A stretch of DNA of 64,000 nucleotides from Curtobacterium oceanosedimentum (GCF_020297365.1 NZ_JAIXIG010000021.1:1-64000); one strand, 5' to 3'. Positions 53,643 to 62,201 are shown, numbered from the stretch's first letter. The notes: generated by a model not told the origin, from the sequence alone. Translations and numbers: made by a program.

Positions 53643-54760
53643 GCGGTCACCTCCGTCGGCAGGTCGTGCACGTCGCCGGTCACCGGGTCCAGGACCAGCA
53701 GATCGGCGGGTGTGCCGACCGTGAACGGCGCCGGCATCCCGAGCAGGGCGGCCGCGCGTCCGGCCGAGGCGGCGACGACCTCGGGCAGCGGTGTGCCCGC
53801 GGCCACGAGCCGACGGACGGCGTCGGCGACGGTGATCGTGCTCCCCGCCAGCGACGAGCCGTCGCTGAGCACGGCGATCCCGTCGCGGACCGACACCGCG
53901 GAACCGGCCACCGTGTGCTCGCCGTCCGCGCAGCCGGTCGCCGACATCGCGTCGGAGACCAGGACGGTGCGGCCGGGGGCGCTCCGCTGGACGAGCGCGA
54001 CCGTCGCGGGGTCGAGGTGGTGCCCGTCGACGATGCACTCGAGCAGCACGCGGTCGTCGGTCAGGGCGACCCCGACCGGTCCGGGCGCGCGGTGGTGCAG
54101 CGGCGGCATGCCGTTGAACAGGTGGGTGACCAGCGAGGCGCCGGCGTCGATCGCGCGGCGGGTCTGGTCGGCGGTGGCGTCGGTGTGGCCGATCGCGACG
54201 ACCACCCCCGCGGCGGTGAGGCGTGCGACGGCGTCGAGGGCGCCCGGCAGCTCGGGTGCGAGCGTGACGATGCGGAGCGCACCGCCGGCTGCCTCGCAGT
54301 AGGCGTCCACCTCGGCCGGCGCCGGTGCGTGCAGGAGGTCGGCTCGGTGGGCACCACGTCGGGCCGGAGCGAGCCACGGCCCCTCGAGGTGCAGTCCGGC
54401 GAGCGTGCCGTCCGCCACGAGCGGCCGGAGCCGTGCGAGTGCGGCGGCGGTGTCCGTCGGCGTTCCGGTGGCGACCGAGGCGACGAGCGCGCTGGTCCCC
54501 CGTGAGCGGTGGTGCGCGACCGCGGTCCGGGCACCGTCGACGGAGCAGGTGGCGAAGTCGTGGCCCAGCGCACCGTGGGCGTGCAGGTCCACGAAGCCGG
54601 GGACGACGGTGCCGTCGAGGGTGCGCACCGTGTCGGTCGGTGGTGGCGTCCCCCGCCCGACGGCCTGGACGGTGTCGTCGTCCTCGTCGACCACGAGCCA
54701 GCCGTCGTGCACGTCGTCGGTGGCGGTCAGGATGCGCGGGGCGCGGACGAGCGTGGTCAC
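53639..54760 (-). CDS. nagA: N-acetylhexosamine-6-phosphate deacetylase (NagA family)
   Basis: A 373-residue amidohydrolase removing acetyl from N-acetylglucosamine- or N-acetylgalactosamine-6-phosphate. GTVVPGFVDLHAHGALGHDF is the start of the barrel with first metal His pair, LAGLHLEGPWLAPARRGAH holds the catalytic-site Glu, VVAIGHTDAT and VTHLFNGMPPLHHRAPG the further His ligands, and LVSDAMSATG the catalytic Asp. GTG start and stop are coupled to neighbours. In this operon the galacto substrate (AgaA role) is likely. Confidence 0.9.
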   Translation of the reverse strand: MTTLVRAPRILTATDDVHDGWLVVDEDDDTVQAVGRGTPPPTDTVRTLDGTVVPGFVDLHAHGALGHDFATCSVDGARTAVAHHRSRGTSALVASVATGTPTDTAAALARLRPLVADGTLAGLHLEGPWLAPARRGAHRADLLHAPAPAEVDAYCEAAGGALRIVTLAPELPGALDAVARLTAAGVVVAIGHTDATADQTRRAIDAGASLVTHLFNGMPPLHHRAPGPVGVALTDDRVLLECIVDGHHLDPATVALVQRSAPGRTVLVSDAMSATGCADGEHTVAGSAVSVRDGIAVLSDGSSLAGSTITVADAVRRLVAAGTPLPEVVAASAGRAAALLGMPAPFTVGTPADLLVLDPVTGDVHDLPTEVTA

Positions 54761-55662
54761 ACCAGCACCCCGGTCTCGAGCAGGTGCCGTGCGAGCGCGT
54801 CGGCGCCGATCGCACCGGCGGCGTCACCGTGCTGCGCCGCGACGACGGCCGGCACGCGCACGCCGACGAGGCGTTCGGTCAGGCGGGCACGGAGCCCGTC
54901 GAAGAGCAGGTCGCCGGCCAGGGCGAGTCCCCCGCCGACGACGACCGTGTGGCAGCCCGCGACGGCCGTGGTCCACGCGAGGGCATCGGCAAGCACCGCC
55001 ACGCAGTCGTCCCAGACGGCGGTCGCGACGGGGTCGCCCGCGTGCACCCGACGGACCGCGTCGAGCGCGGAGGCCGTCCCGGTCCGACGCGCGACCGCAC
55101 CGGCGGACGCGATCTCCTCGACGCGCAGTCCGGCGTGCGGCCCGGCGGTGATCCGCACCTGGCCGATCTCCCCCGCCCAGCCGCCGCCCGGCACGACGTG
55201 ACCGTCCACCACGAGCGCACTCGCGAGCCCGGTGCCGACCGGCACGAAGGCGACCGACCCGCGGGCCAGTGCCGGACCACCGGCGCGGACCTCGGCCAGC
55301 GCACCGGCACGGACGTCGTGACCGACGGCGAGCGGAGCGTCGATCCCCCGACGTCGGAGCTCGGCCCGCACGGTGTCACCGACCGGCACGTCGCGCCATC
55401 CGAGGTTCACCGCGAGGACCACGGTGCCCGTGGTCTCGTCGACGACACCCGGTGTCACGAGCCCGACCGCCGCGAGCGGTGCACGCTCCGCGGCCTGCGT
55501 CGCCAGCGCGCCGACGACCGCGGCCAGCTGCTCGGCCCGAGGGTCGTCGCGCGGCGTCGGCACCCGGACCTCGTCGAGGACGAGCCCGTCGGCGCCGGTC
55601 AGCCGGGCCTTGATGCCCGTGCCGCCGACGTCGACCCCGAGCACCGCCGCTGCGGACGCCAT
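54757..55662 (-). CDS. ROK-family sugar kinase without the zinc motif
   Basis: A 301-residue ROK kinase, likely for N-acetylhexosamine. LGVDVGGTGIKARL is the ATP phosphate loop, VGHDVRAGALAE contains the catalytic Asp (about 116, normally in ENDANAAALAE) and VPVGTGLASALVVDG the second glycine loop. The ROK zinc site is lost: GEIGH is GEIGQ and the CxCGxxGCxE motif is GPHAGLRVEE, without cysteines. The lost His also contacts sugar in other ROK enzymes. Start shares one base with the SIS stop. Confidence 0.85.
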   Translation of the reverse strand: MASAAAVLGVDVGGTGIKARLTGADGLVLDEVRVPTPRDDPRAEQLAAVVGALATQAAERAPLAAVGLVTPGVVDETTGTVVLAVNLGWRDVPVGDTVRAELRRRGIDAPLAVGHDVRAGALAEVRAGGPALARGSVAFVPVGTGLASALVVDGHVVPGGGWAGEIGQVRITAGPHAGLRVEEIASAGAVARRTGTASALDAVRRVHAGDPVATAVWDDCVAVLADALAWTTAVAGCHTVVVGGGLALAGDLLFDGLRARLTERLVGVRVPAVVAAQHGDAAGAIGADALARHLLETGVLV

Positions 55663-56540
55663 CAGGTGAGGATGACCGAACGGGTGAGCGACCGGGGGTG
55701 GTCCGGGTCCAGCCCGCGCTGCTCGGCGAGGGCCACGGCGAACCGGTGCACGACGACGAGCCCGGCGATCGGGTCGAGGTCGTGGTGGACGAACCGGGCA
55801 CCGGTGGCGGCGACGTCGTCGGCGAGGCCCGTCGGGGCGGCACCGAGCGACCAGACCAGGCGACCGGGCTGCGCGATGGCGATCGGCCCGTGCCGGTAGT
55901 CCATGGCGGGGTAGGACTCCGCCCAGAACTGCGCGGCCTCGCGCGTCTTGAGCGCAGCCTCGGCGGTCAGACCGACGGCGGCGCCGCGGCCGACGAACGT
56001 GACCTGCTCGGCATCGAGCAGGTCGTCGATCGGCAGCGTCAGCGCGGTCTCGGCCTGGGCGGCGAGGGCGTCCACGTCGTCACCGATCGACGCCCGCAGC
56101 AGTGCGAGGGTCGTCGTCGCGAACCGGGTCTGCACGACCGACCGCTCGTCGGCGAAGGGCAGGGCCACGACGTCGTCGGCGACGGCCGCGGCCGGGCTGT
56201 CCGGCACGGCGGTGATCAGGACGGTCCGCTGCGACGGCAGGGCGCGGAGCAGGTCGACGATCTCGGTCGTCGTGCCCGACCGGCTGATGGTGACCACGCG
56301 GTCGTACTCACGGGACGCCGGGTACTCGGAGCCGGCGAACGCGTCGGTGGTCCCGAGGCCCGCCTGCTCGCGGGCGACGGCGTAGCTCATCGCGATGAAC
56401 CAGCTCGTGCCGCAGCCGACCACCGCGACGCGTTCGCCCGGCTGGGGGAGCGCACCCGCGAACGTCGGCAGCAGGCCCGCCGCGGTCCGCCAGGTCTCCG
56501 GTTGGGACGCCAGCTCGGCGCTCACGAAGGTGTCGGTCAT
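55662..56540 (-). CDS. SIS-domain amino-sugar-phosphate isomerase/deaminase (AgaS-like)
   Basis: A 292-residue double-SIS protein. VAVVGCGTSWFIAMSYAVAREQAG and FAGSEYP begin SIS 1, ISRSGTTTEIVDLLRAL binds phosphate, and FVGRGAAVGLTAEAALKTREAAQFWAESYPAMDYRHGPIA is SIS 2. This is the GlmS-isomerase/AgaS pattern without amidotransferase domain. The likely role is galactosamine-6-phosphate to tagatose-6-phosphate plus ammonia; glucosamine-6-phosphate is the alternative. GGAGG lies 4 nt before the ATG. First gene of the five-gene operon. Confidence 0.85.
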   Translation of the reverse strand: MTDTFVSAELASQPETWRTAAGLLPTFAGALPQPGERVAVVGCGTSWFIAMSYAVAREQAGLGTTDAFAGSEYPASREYDRVVTISRSGTTTEIVDLLRALPSQRTVLITAVPDSPAAAVADDVVALPFADERSVVQTRFATTTLALLRASIGDDVDALAAQAETALTLPIDDLLDAEQVTFVGRGAAVGLTAEAALKTREAAQFWAESYPAMDYRHGPIAIAQPGRLVWSLGAAPTGLADDVAATGARFVHHDLDPIAGLVVVHRFAVALAEQRGLDPDHPRSLTRSVILT

Positions 56541-56614
56541 GGAGGCCTCCCGGTCCGGATCGATCCCGGTGATCGATGATCAGGAAGCGTAGCGAGCGAT
56601 CGTGCGCGACGGAA

Positions 56615-56628
56615 GAGCAAAACGTCAT
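56615..56628 (-). promoter_or_regulatory. Candidate DeoR operator 1 (ATGACGTTTTGCTC)
   Basis: On the minus strand ATGACGTTTTGCTC lies about 75 nt before the SIS-gene start. It matches 12 of 14 bases with the site at 57554 upstream of the oxidoreductase/transporter arm. Confidence 0.5.
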
Positions 56629-56659
56629 TCCCGATCACGACCGGCCGCGCTGGACGCCG

Positions 56660-56665
56660 TAGGAT
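56660..56665 (+). promoter_or_regulatory. Leaderless-type -10 (TAGGAT)
   Basis: TAGGAT ends 7 nt before the ATG at 56673, which supports that start over the ATG at 56664. Confidence 0.55.
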
Positions 56666-56672
56666 GACCGAC

Positions 56673-57461
56673 ATGACCCCCCAACAGCGGCTGAACGCCC
56701 TGCTCGAACTGGTGAGCGAACGCGGCAACGTGTCGATCGCCGAGATCGGCGAGCTGCTCGGGATCTCCGCGGCGACGGCCCGACGCGACCTCGCGACCCT
56801 GGCCGACCAGCGGCTCGTCACGCGCACGCACGGGGGAGCGGCGGCACTCGGCGCGGGGTACGAGCTCCCGCTGCAGTACAAGATCGCTCGGCAGGCCGAG
56901 GCGAAGACCGCGATCGCCCGCGCCGCCGCCCAGCTCGTGCAGCCGGGTGAGACCGTCGGCCTGAACGGCGGGACGACCACGACCGAGGTCGCCCGCGAAC
57001 TCGGCAAGAGCGAGCGCTTCATCCGCGCCGACGGCGAGTTCGGCATCACCATCGTGACCAACGCCCTCAACGTCGGGTACGAGCTGTCCGTCCGCGCGAA
57101 CGTCAAGATCGTGGTCACCGGCGGCGTGGCGCGGCGGCAGTCCTACGAGCTCGTGGGGCCGCTGGTGCGCGACACGCTCGACGAGTTCGCGCTCGACCTG
57201 GTCGTGCTCGGCGTCGACGGCCTGACCGGGCAGTACGGCGCCACCACGATGCACGAGGGTGAGGCAGAGGTCAGCCGGCACTTCGCGTCGGTGGGGCGTC
57301 GTGTGGTGGTGGTCGCCGACTCGACGAAGATCGAGCGCGCCACCTTCGCGCGCATCTGCCCGCTCGAACGCATCGACGTCCTGGTGACCGACCAGCCCGT
57401 GCCCTCGGGCTTCGCTGCCGACCTGGCGAGTGCCGGCGTCGAGCTCGTCGTCGCCGACTGA
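56673..57461 (+). CDS. DeoR/GlpR-family sugar-phosphate regulator (AgaR-like)
   Basis: A 262-residue repressor. Residues 1-60 form the DeoR helix-turn-helix (QRLNALLELVSERGNVSIAEIGELLGISAATARRDLATL, then RTHGGA). The C-terminal domain is the sugar-phosphate-binding DeoRC fold: GETVGLNGGTTTTEVAREL, IVTNALNVGYEL, VVTGGVARRQSYELVGPL and VVVVADSTKIERATFARI. It is divergent from the five-gene operon and precedes the transport arm. The ligand is probably an amino-sugar or tagatose phosphate. Confidence 0.9.
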   Translation: MTPQQRLNALLELVSERGNVSIAEIGELLGISAATARRDLATLADQRLVTRTHGGAAALGAGYELPLQYKIARQAEAKTAIARAAAQLVQPGETVGLNGGTTTTEVARELGKSERFIRADGEFGITIVTNALNVGYELSVRANVKIVVTGGVARRQSYELVGPLVRDTLDEFALDLVVLGVDGLTGQYGATTMHEGEAEVSRHFASVGRRVVVVADSTKIERATFARICPLERIDVLVTDQPVPSGFAADLASAGVELVVAD

Positions 57462-57553
57462 CGCTGGACCGGGTGGAAGGCCGCGGCTCGGGTCCGATCG
57501 ACCCGTCGTCCTCGACCGTCCCGTGCAGGCGTCAGCCGACCGCCGGTGCTGCG

Positions 57554-57567
57554 ATGACGTTTCGATC
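57554..57567 (+). promoter_or_regulatory. Candidate DeoR operator 2 (ATGACGTTTCGATC)
   Basis: ATGACGTTTCGATC lies 73 nt before the leader ORF and is followed by GTGTAAAAC. The first nine bases are identical to the site at 56615-56628. Confidence 0.5.
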
Positions 57568-57614
57568 GTGTAAAACCCGACCGCACCCCCTGCCGTGAGC
57601 GATCCCTGAGCGCC

Positions 57615-57620
57615 TATTGT
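57615..57620 (+). promoter_or_regulatory. Leaderless-type -10 (TATTGT)
   Basis: TATTGT ends 6 nt before the ATG at 57627 of the short leader ORF. Confidence 0.55.
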
Positions 57621-57626
57621 GCATTC

Positions 57627-57677
57627 ATGATCGATTCGGCATCATGGACGTCACTATCACGCAAGGGAGCGAGATGA
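57627..57677 (+). CDS. 16-residue leader ORF overlapping the oxidoreductase start
   Basis: ATG ORF encoding MIDSASWTSLSRKGAR. Its stop overlaps the next ATG as ATGA, and it contains that gene's ribosome site (GGGAG, 57665-57669). The leaderless -10 TATTGT suits its start, so ribosomes may load here and reinitiate downstream. Too short for codon evidence. Confidence 0.45.
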   Translation: MIDSASWTSLSRKGAR

Positions 57678-58894
57678 GCACGAGCGCTGATGACGCAGGA
57701 CTCCGCATCGCGGTGGTCGGGATGGGCCAGCGGTCCGCGATCGCACGGCACGTCGCCGAGGCGACCGCCGCCGACCCGACCCTCCGCGCCAGGATCGTCG
57801 CCGTGGCGGACGTCACCGACGCCGGCCGCGAGCGTGGGCGCGCCGAGTACCCCGACGCACTGGTCGCCGAGCACCACCGGGACCTGACGGGCCACGTGGA
57901 CGCGGCGATCGTCACGACACCGGACTGGACCCACGCCGGGATCGCGATCGACCTGCTCCGTGCCGGCATCGCCGTCTACCTCGAGAAGCCCCTCGCCATC
58001 ACCGTCGAGGACGCCGACGCGGTGCTGAACACGGCTGCGGAGACCGGCACGCCCCTCTACGTGGGGCACAACTTCCGGCACGCGGCGGTGGTCCGCCTGA
58101 TGCGCGACATAATCGACCGCGGCGAGATCGGCGAGGTGAAGGCCGTCTGGTGCCGGCACTTCGTCGGCAACGGGGGCGACTACTACTTCAAGGACTGGCA
58201 CGCCGACCGCTCGAAGGTGAACTCCCTGCTCCTGCAGAAGGCCAGCCACGACCTCGACGTCATCCACGCCCTCGGCGGCGGCGACACCGCACGGGTCGTC
58301 GGCATGGGGTCGCTGTCGGTCTACGGCGACGTGCAGGACCGACGGGACCGCAGCGGCGAGCTGATGGGGGACTGGTTCTCGTTCGACAACTGGCCGCCGC
58401 TCGAGCAGACCGGGCTCAACCCCGTCGTCGACGTCGAGGACGTCTCGATGGTCATGATGACGCTCGACAACGGGGTGCAGGCCAGCTACGAGCAGTGCCA
58501 CTTCACCCCGGACTACTGGCGGAACTACACCGTCATCGGGACCGAGGGGCGGCTCGAGAACATCGGCGACACCGGCGGCGGGGTCGTCAAGGTCTGGAAC
58601 CACCGCCGTGGGTGGGACACCGCGGGCGACCGCGAGTACCCCGTCGACGGCGTCGAGGACGGCCACGCCGACGCCGACCTGCTCACCATGACCGAGTTCC
58701 TCCGGTCCGTCGCCTTCGGCGAACCCACGGAGCTCTCCCCGCTCGCGGCCCGCGCCGCGGTCGCCGCGGGCGCACTCGCGACCCGGTCGCTGCGCAACGG
58801 CTCCGTCCCGATCGACGTCCCGCCCCTGCCGGCCGGGACGATCGCGCACTTCACCCACCCCGTCACCCCCGCCACCCAGACCGTCGTCTCCTGA
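57674..58894 (+). CDS. Gfo/Idh/MocA-family oxidoreductase
   Basis: A 406-residue NAD(P)-dependent sugar oxidoreductase. RIAVVGMGQRSAIARHVAE is the Rossmann loop, YLEKPLAITVEDAD carries the conserved EKP Lys, VGHNFRHAAVVRLMRDIIDRGEIGEV begins the C-terminal domain and LLLQKASHDLDVIHALGG has the catalytic Asp-His pair. Substrate may be the imported glycan or a derivative. GGGAG lies 4 nt before the ATG. The binding-protein gene follows 23 nt later. Confidence 0.88.
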   Translation: MSTSADDAGLRIAVVGMGQRSAIARHVAEATAADPTLRARIVAVADVTDAGRERGRAEYPDALVAEHHRDLTGHVDAAIVTTPDWTHAGIAIDLLRAGIAVYLEKPLAITVEDADAVLNTAAETGTPLYVGHNFRHAAVVRLMRDIIDRGEIGEVKAVWCRHFVGNGGDYYFKDWHADRSKVNSLLLQKASHDLDVIHALGGGDTARVVGMGSLSVYGDVQDRRDRSGELMGDWFSFDNWPPLEQTGLNPVVDVEDVSMVMMTLDNGVQASYEQCHFTPDYWRNYTVIGTEGRLENIGDTGGGVVKVWNHRRGWDTAGDREYPVDGVEDGHADADLLTMTEFLRSVAFGEPTELSPLAARAAVAAGALATRSLRNGSVPIDVPPLPAGTIAHFTHPVTPATQTVVS

Positions 58895-58917
58895 CGGCCG
58901 TGCGAAAGGACCTCCCG

Positions 58918-60222
58918 ATGACCGCACACATCCCCGCCCGAGGAACCGGCGTGCGCCGCGCCCTCCTCGGCGCCGTCGCCGCGCTCGGTGCGGCCGCACT
59001 CCTCGCCGGGTGCTCCTCGTCGTCCGGGGCGTCCGGCTCCGGCGAGGTCGCGAAGGACACCAAGGCGGACCTGACGTACGCCGTCTGGGACCAGAACCAG
59101 GTGAAGGCCATCAAGGCCAACATCGCCGGGTTCAACGAGGAGTACCCCGACATCAAGGTCAACGTCGACGTCACGCCGTACGCCAGCTACTTCACCAAGC
59201 TGCAGACGCAGGGCTCGAGCAACACGCTGCCCGACCTGTTCTGGATGAACGGCCCGAACTTCCAGCTGTACGCAGCCAACGGCAAGCTCGCCCCGATCAC
59301 CGACTCGGTCGAGTCGGGCGCCATCGACCCGGCGAACTACTCGTCCGCGCTCAACAAGCTCTACACGTACGACGGCACCCAGTACGGCGTCCCGAAGGAC
59401 TTCGACACCATCGGCGTCTGGATGAACAAGTCGCTGTTCGAGCAGGCCGGCGTCCCGATGCCGCCGAAGGACTGGACCTGGGACGACTTCCAGCAGACCG
59501 GTGCCGAGCTCTCCGAGAAGCTGAAGAGCAAGGGTGCGTACGGCGCCGCCGCGGGCATGGACGGCCAGACCACCTACTACGACACGATCTTCCAGGCCGG
59601 CGGCTCCGTCATCGACGGCAAGGAGTCGGCGTACGACTCCGAGGCGGCCGAAGCCGGGCTGGCCTTCTGGGCCGACCTCATCGAGTCCGGGGCGTCGCCC
59701 ACGATGCAGCAGCTGACCGACACCACCGCCGACCAGTGGTTCACCTCCGGCAAGGTCGCGATGTACCAGGGCGGCAGCTGGTTCCGTTCCGCGCTGATCG
59801 ACAGCGACATCGAGCAGGACGTCGTCGCCTACCCCCTGCCGAAGGGCAAGGAGCAGGCCACGGTCATCCACGGTGTCTCGAACGTCGTGGCCGAGGGCTC
59901 GAAGAACAAGGCGGCGGCGCAGGCGCTGCAGGCCTACATGGCGTCGAAGCCGGCCCAGCAGCAGCAGGGCGACATGGGCGCGATCATCCCCGCGTACACG
60001 GGGACGCAGGACGCGTTCACGAAGACCATGCCGGACGCCGACCTGCAGGTGTTCCTCGACGCGGTGGAGTACGCGAAGCCGCTGCCCGTGTCGAAGAACA
60101 CCGCCACGTGGAACACCCTCGAGACGAACCTGCTCCCGAGCGCCTTCGACGGCTCGGAGCCGGTCGACGAGGTCGCCGAGGAGCTGGCCGCGAAGATGGA
60201 CGCGGCACTCGCCAAGGAGTGA
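58918..60222 (+). CDS. Sugar ABC transporter substrate-binding lipoprotein
   Basis: A 434-residue family 1 solute-binding protein. The lipobox LAGC is near residue 31. LTYAVWDQNQVKAIKANIAGFNEEYPDIKVNV, LQTQGSSNTLPDLFWMNGPNF, GVPKDFDTIGVWMNKSLFEQAGV and VAMYQGGSWFRSAL follow the MalE/UgpB pattern. GAAAGGA lies 7 nt before the ATG. The ligand is probably an amino sugar or GalNAc-containing oligosaccharide, inferred from context. A stem-loop follows the stop. Confidence 0.92.
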   Translation: MTAHIPARGTGVRRALLGAVAALGAAALLAGCSSSSGASGSGEVAKDTKADLTYAVWDQNQVKAIKANIAGFNEEYPDIKVNVDVTPYASYFTKLQTQGSSNTLPDLFWMNGPNFQLYAANGKLAPITDSVESGAIDPANYSSALNKLYTYDGTQYGVPKDFDTIGVWMNKSLFEQAGVPMPPKDWTWDDFQQTGAELSEKLKSKGAYGAAAGMDGQTTYYDTIFQAGGSVIDGKESAYDSEAAEAGLAFWADLIESGASPTMQQLTDTTADQWFTSGKVAMYQGGSWFRSALIDSDIEQDVVAYPLPKGKEQATVIHGVSNVVAEGSKNKAAAQALQAYMASKPAQQQQGDMGAIIPAYTGTQDAFTKTMPDADLQVFLDAVEYAKPLPVSKNTATWNTLETNLLPSAFDGSEPVDEVAEELAAKMDAALAKE

Positions 60223-60233
60223 CGAGCCCGGTC

Positions 60234-60262
60234 GACCGGCCGGGCCTGATCCCCGGCCGGTC
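60234..60262 (+). promoter_or_regulatory. Intercistronic stem-loop
   Basis: GACCGGCCGGG (60234-60244) pairs exactly with CCCGGCCGGTC (60252-60262). Such hairpins after binding-protein genes usually stabilise that part of the mRNA or cause partial termination, giving excess binding protein over permease. Confidence 0.55.
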
Positions 60263-60339
60263 GGCCGTTCCGCGACCCACCCGCACGCGACGCCCGGGCG
60301 TCGCACCCGATCCGACCGCCCTGGCCGAGGAGCGACCTG

Positions 60340-61290
60340 ATGACGACCACCACCCCGCACCGTGACGCCACACAGGCGTCTCCGCCCCCGACGACGCCCG
60401 GAGCCCGCCGCGGCGGTGCAGCGCGCACCGACGGCCTCTGGCCGTGGCTGTTCGTCCTGCCACTGCTCATCGGCGTCGGCACGTTCTTCATCTGGCCGAT
60501 CCTCCAGACGTTCTGGTACTCGTTCACCAGTTGGGGGGTGTTCGGCGGAGCGAGCTTCAGCGGGATCGCGAACTACGTCCGCCTGGTCTCCGACCCGCAG
60601 CTCTACCAGTCGCTGCTCAACACGATCGTCTACACGGCGATCGTCCTGCTCGGCATCCCGATCGCGGTCTGGCTCGCCAGCCTGCTGAACACCCCGGGCC
60701 TGCGGTTCGCCCAGTTCTACCGCGTGCTCTTCTTCCTGCCCTACGTCGCGATGCCTGCTGCGATCGCCCTGGTCTGGCGCATCATGTTCAACGGCGACTT
60801 CGGCATCGTGAACTCGTTCCTCGGCCTGTTCGGCATCGACGGCCCGTTCTGGATCTCCACCCCGGGCTTCGCGCTCGTGGCGGTGTCCCTGGTCGGACTG
60901 TGGTCGTCGCTCGGCTTCTCGATGATCATCCTCGGCGCCGGGCTCAAGGACATCCCGCCGGAGCTCTACGAAGCAGCCGAGCTCGACGGCGCCAGCCGGT
61001 GGCGGCAGTTCCGCTCGGTCACCGTCCCGCTCCTCAGCCCGAGCATCTTCTTCGTGCTCATCGTCACGACGATCTCGAGCTTCCAGCTGTTCGACCTGCT
61101 CTACGCGATCCTCGGGCCCCTCAACCCGGTGATCCCGAAGACGATGTCCCTCGTCTTCTACTTCTACAACGCCGGGTTCGTCGACGGCGACAAGGGCTTC
61201 GCGGCCGCGATCGCGATGGTGATCTTCCTGCTCATCGGCATCATCACGGTCGTCCAGTTCCGTGTCCAGAAGAAGTGGGTCCAGTCATGA
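60340..61290 (+). CDS. Sugar ABC transporter permease (MalF type)
   Basis: A 316-residue permease with six helices after a 30-residue polar head. WLFVLPLLIGVGTFFIWPILQTFWYSF is helix 1 and the coupling EAA loop is ELYEAAELDGASRWRQFRSVTVPLL. The family's LNTxxY element is in SLLNTIVYT. GAGGAG lies 7 nt before the ATG. The stop overlaps the second permease (ATGA). Confidence 0.93.
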   Translation: MTTTTPHRDATQASPPPTTPGARRGGAARTDGLWPWLFVLPLLIGVGTFFIWPILQTFWYSFTSWGVFGGASFSGIANYVRLVSDPQLYQSLLNTIVYTAIVLLGIPIAVWLASLLNTPGLRFAQFYRVLFFLPYVAMPAAIALVWRIMFNGDFGIVNSFLGLFGIDGPFWISTPGFALVAVSLVGLWSSLGFSMIILGAGLKDIPPELYEAAELDGASRWRQFRSVTVPLLSPSIFFVLIVTTISSFQLFDLLYAILGPLNPVIPKTMSLVFYFYNAGFVDGDKGFAAAIAMVIFLLIGIITVVQFRVQKKWVQS

Positions 61291-62201
61291 CCGGCACCAT
61301 CGCAGCGCGTCGCCCGGAGACCGCCGCCCCGACCACGACGACCACCGGGGTCCGGGTCCGCACCCGGTCGGGCGTCCGCCCCCGTCGGCGGCAGGGCAGC
61401 CACTGGTGGATCCACGTCGTGCTCGGCGTCGGCGGGTTCGTGATGGCGTTCCCGTTCCTCTGGCAGATCATCATGTCGCTGTCCACGAACGCACAGGTGC
61501 AGTCGGTCACCCCGGTCTTCTGGCCGGGGGAGCTGCAGTGGCAGAACTACGCGCAGGTGTTCGACCGCCTGCCGTTCCTGGACCAGCTCGCGACGTCGGT
61601 CTGGGTCACCCTCATCCGGACGCTCGCGCAGATCGTGCTGTGCACCCTCGCCGGGTACGCGTTCGCCCGCATGCGGTTCCGCGGACGCGGCCTCATCCTC
61701 GGGATCGTGCTGTCGATCCTGCTGGTGCCGTCGCAGGTGTACCTCATCTCGCAGTACCAGATCGTGCAGGGCCTGGGCTGGCTCGACACCCTCGCCGGCA
61801 TCGTCGCTCCGGGCCTGTTCAGCGCGTTCGGGACGTTCCTGATGCGGACCGCGTTCCTCAACATGCCGCCGGAGCTCGAGGAGGCCGCGCGCATGGACGG
61901 CGCGAACCCGTTCCAGACGTTCTGGCGGATCATGCTGCCGTTGGCCCGTCCGTCGATCAGCGTCCTCGCGATCACGACGGTGCTGTGGTCGTGGAACGAG
62001 CTGCTCTGGCCGCTCGTGGTGTCCACCCGCGCCGAGGACATGCCCCTGGCGGCCGGGCTCGCCACGCTGTCCAGCGACCGGACGATCGACTACCCGGTGC
62101 TCATGGCGGCCAGCCTGATGGCCATGGCCCCGGTGCTCATCATGTTCGTCGTGCTCCAGCGGCGGGTGATGGACGGGCTCGCGTCGTCCGGCCTGAAGTG
62201 A
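61287..62201 (+). CDS. Sugar ABC transporter permease (MalG type)
   Basis: A 304-residue permease. After an Arg/Thr-rich cytoplasmic head come six helices. FPFLWQIIMSLSTNAQ, LAGYAFARMRFRGR, and the EAA loop ELEEAARMDGANPFQTFWRIMLPLARP are typical. VVLQRRVMDGLASSGLK is the usual C terminus of MalG-like permeases. No ATPase is in the locus, so it probably uses a shared MsmK/MalK-type ATPase elsewhere. Coupled at both ends. Confidence 0.93.
   Translation: MTGTIAARRPETAAPTTTTTGVRVRTRSGVRPRRRQGSHWWIHVVLGVGGFVMAFPFLWQIIMSLSTNAQVQSVTPVFWPGELQWQNYAQVFDRLPFLDQLATSVWVTLIRTLAQIVLCTLAGYAFARMRFRGRGLILGIVLSILLVPSQVYLISQYQIVQGLGWLDTLAGIVAPGLFSAFGTFLMRTAFLNMPPELEEAARMDGANPFQTFWRIMLPLARPSISVLAITTVLWSWNELLWPLVVSTRAEDMPLAAGLATLSSDRTIDYPVLMAASLMAMAPVLIMFVVLQRRVMDGLASSGLK

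Noticed and set aside
57674-58894. GH109-type alpha-N-acetylgalactosaminidase identity for the Gfo/Idh protein
   Set aside because: GH109 enzymes share the Gfo/Idh fold and would suit a GalNAc locus, but the sequence reads as an ordinary oxidoreductase with the EKP and QKASHD motifs and I see no GH109-specific motif.
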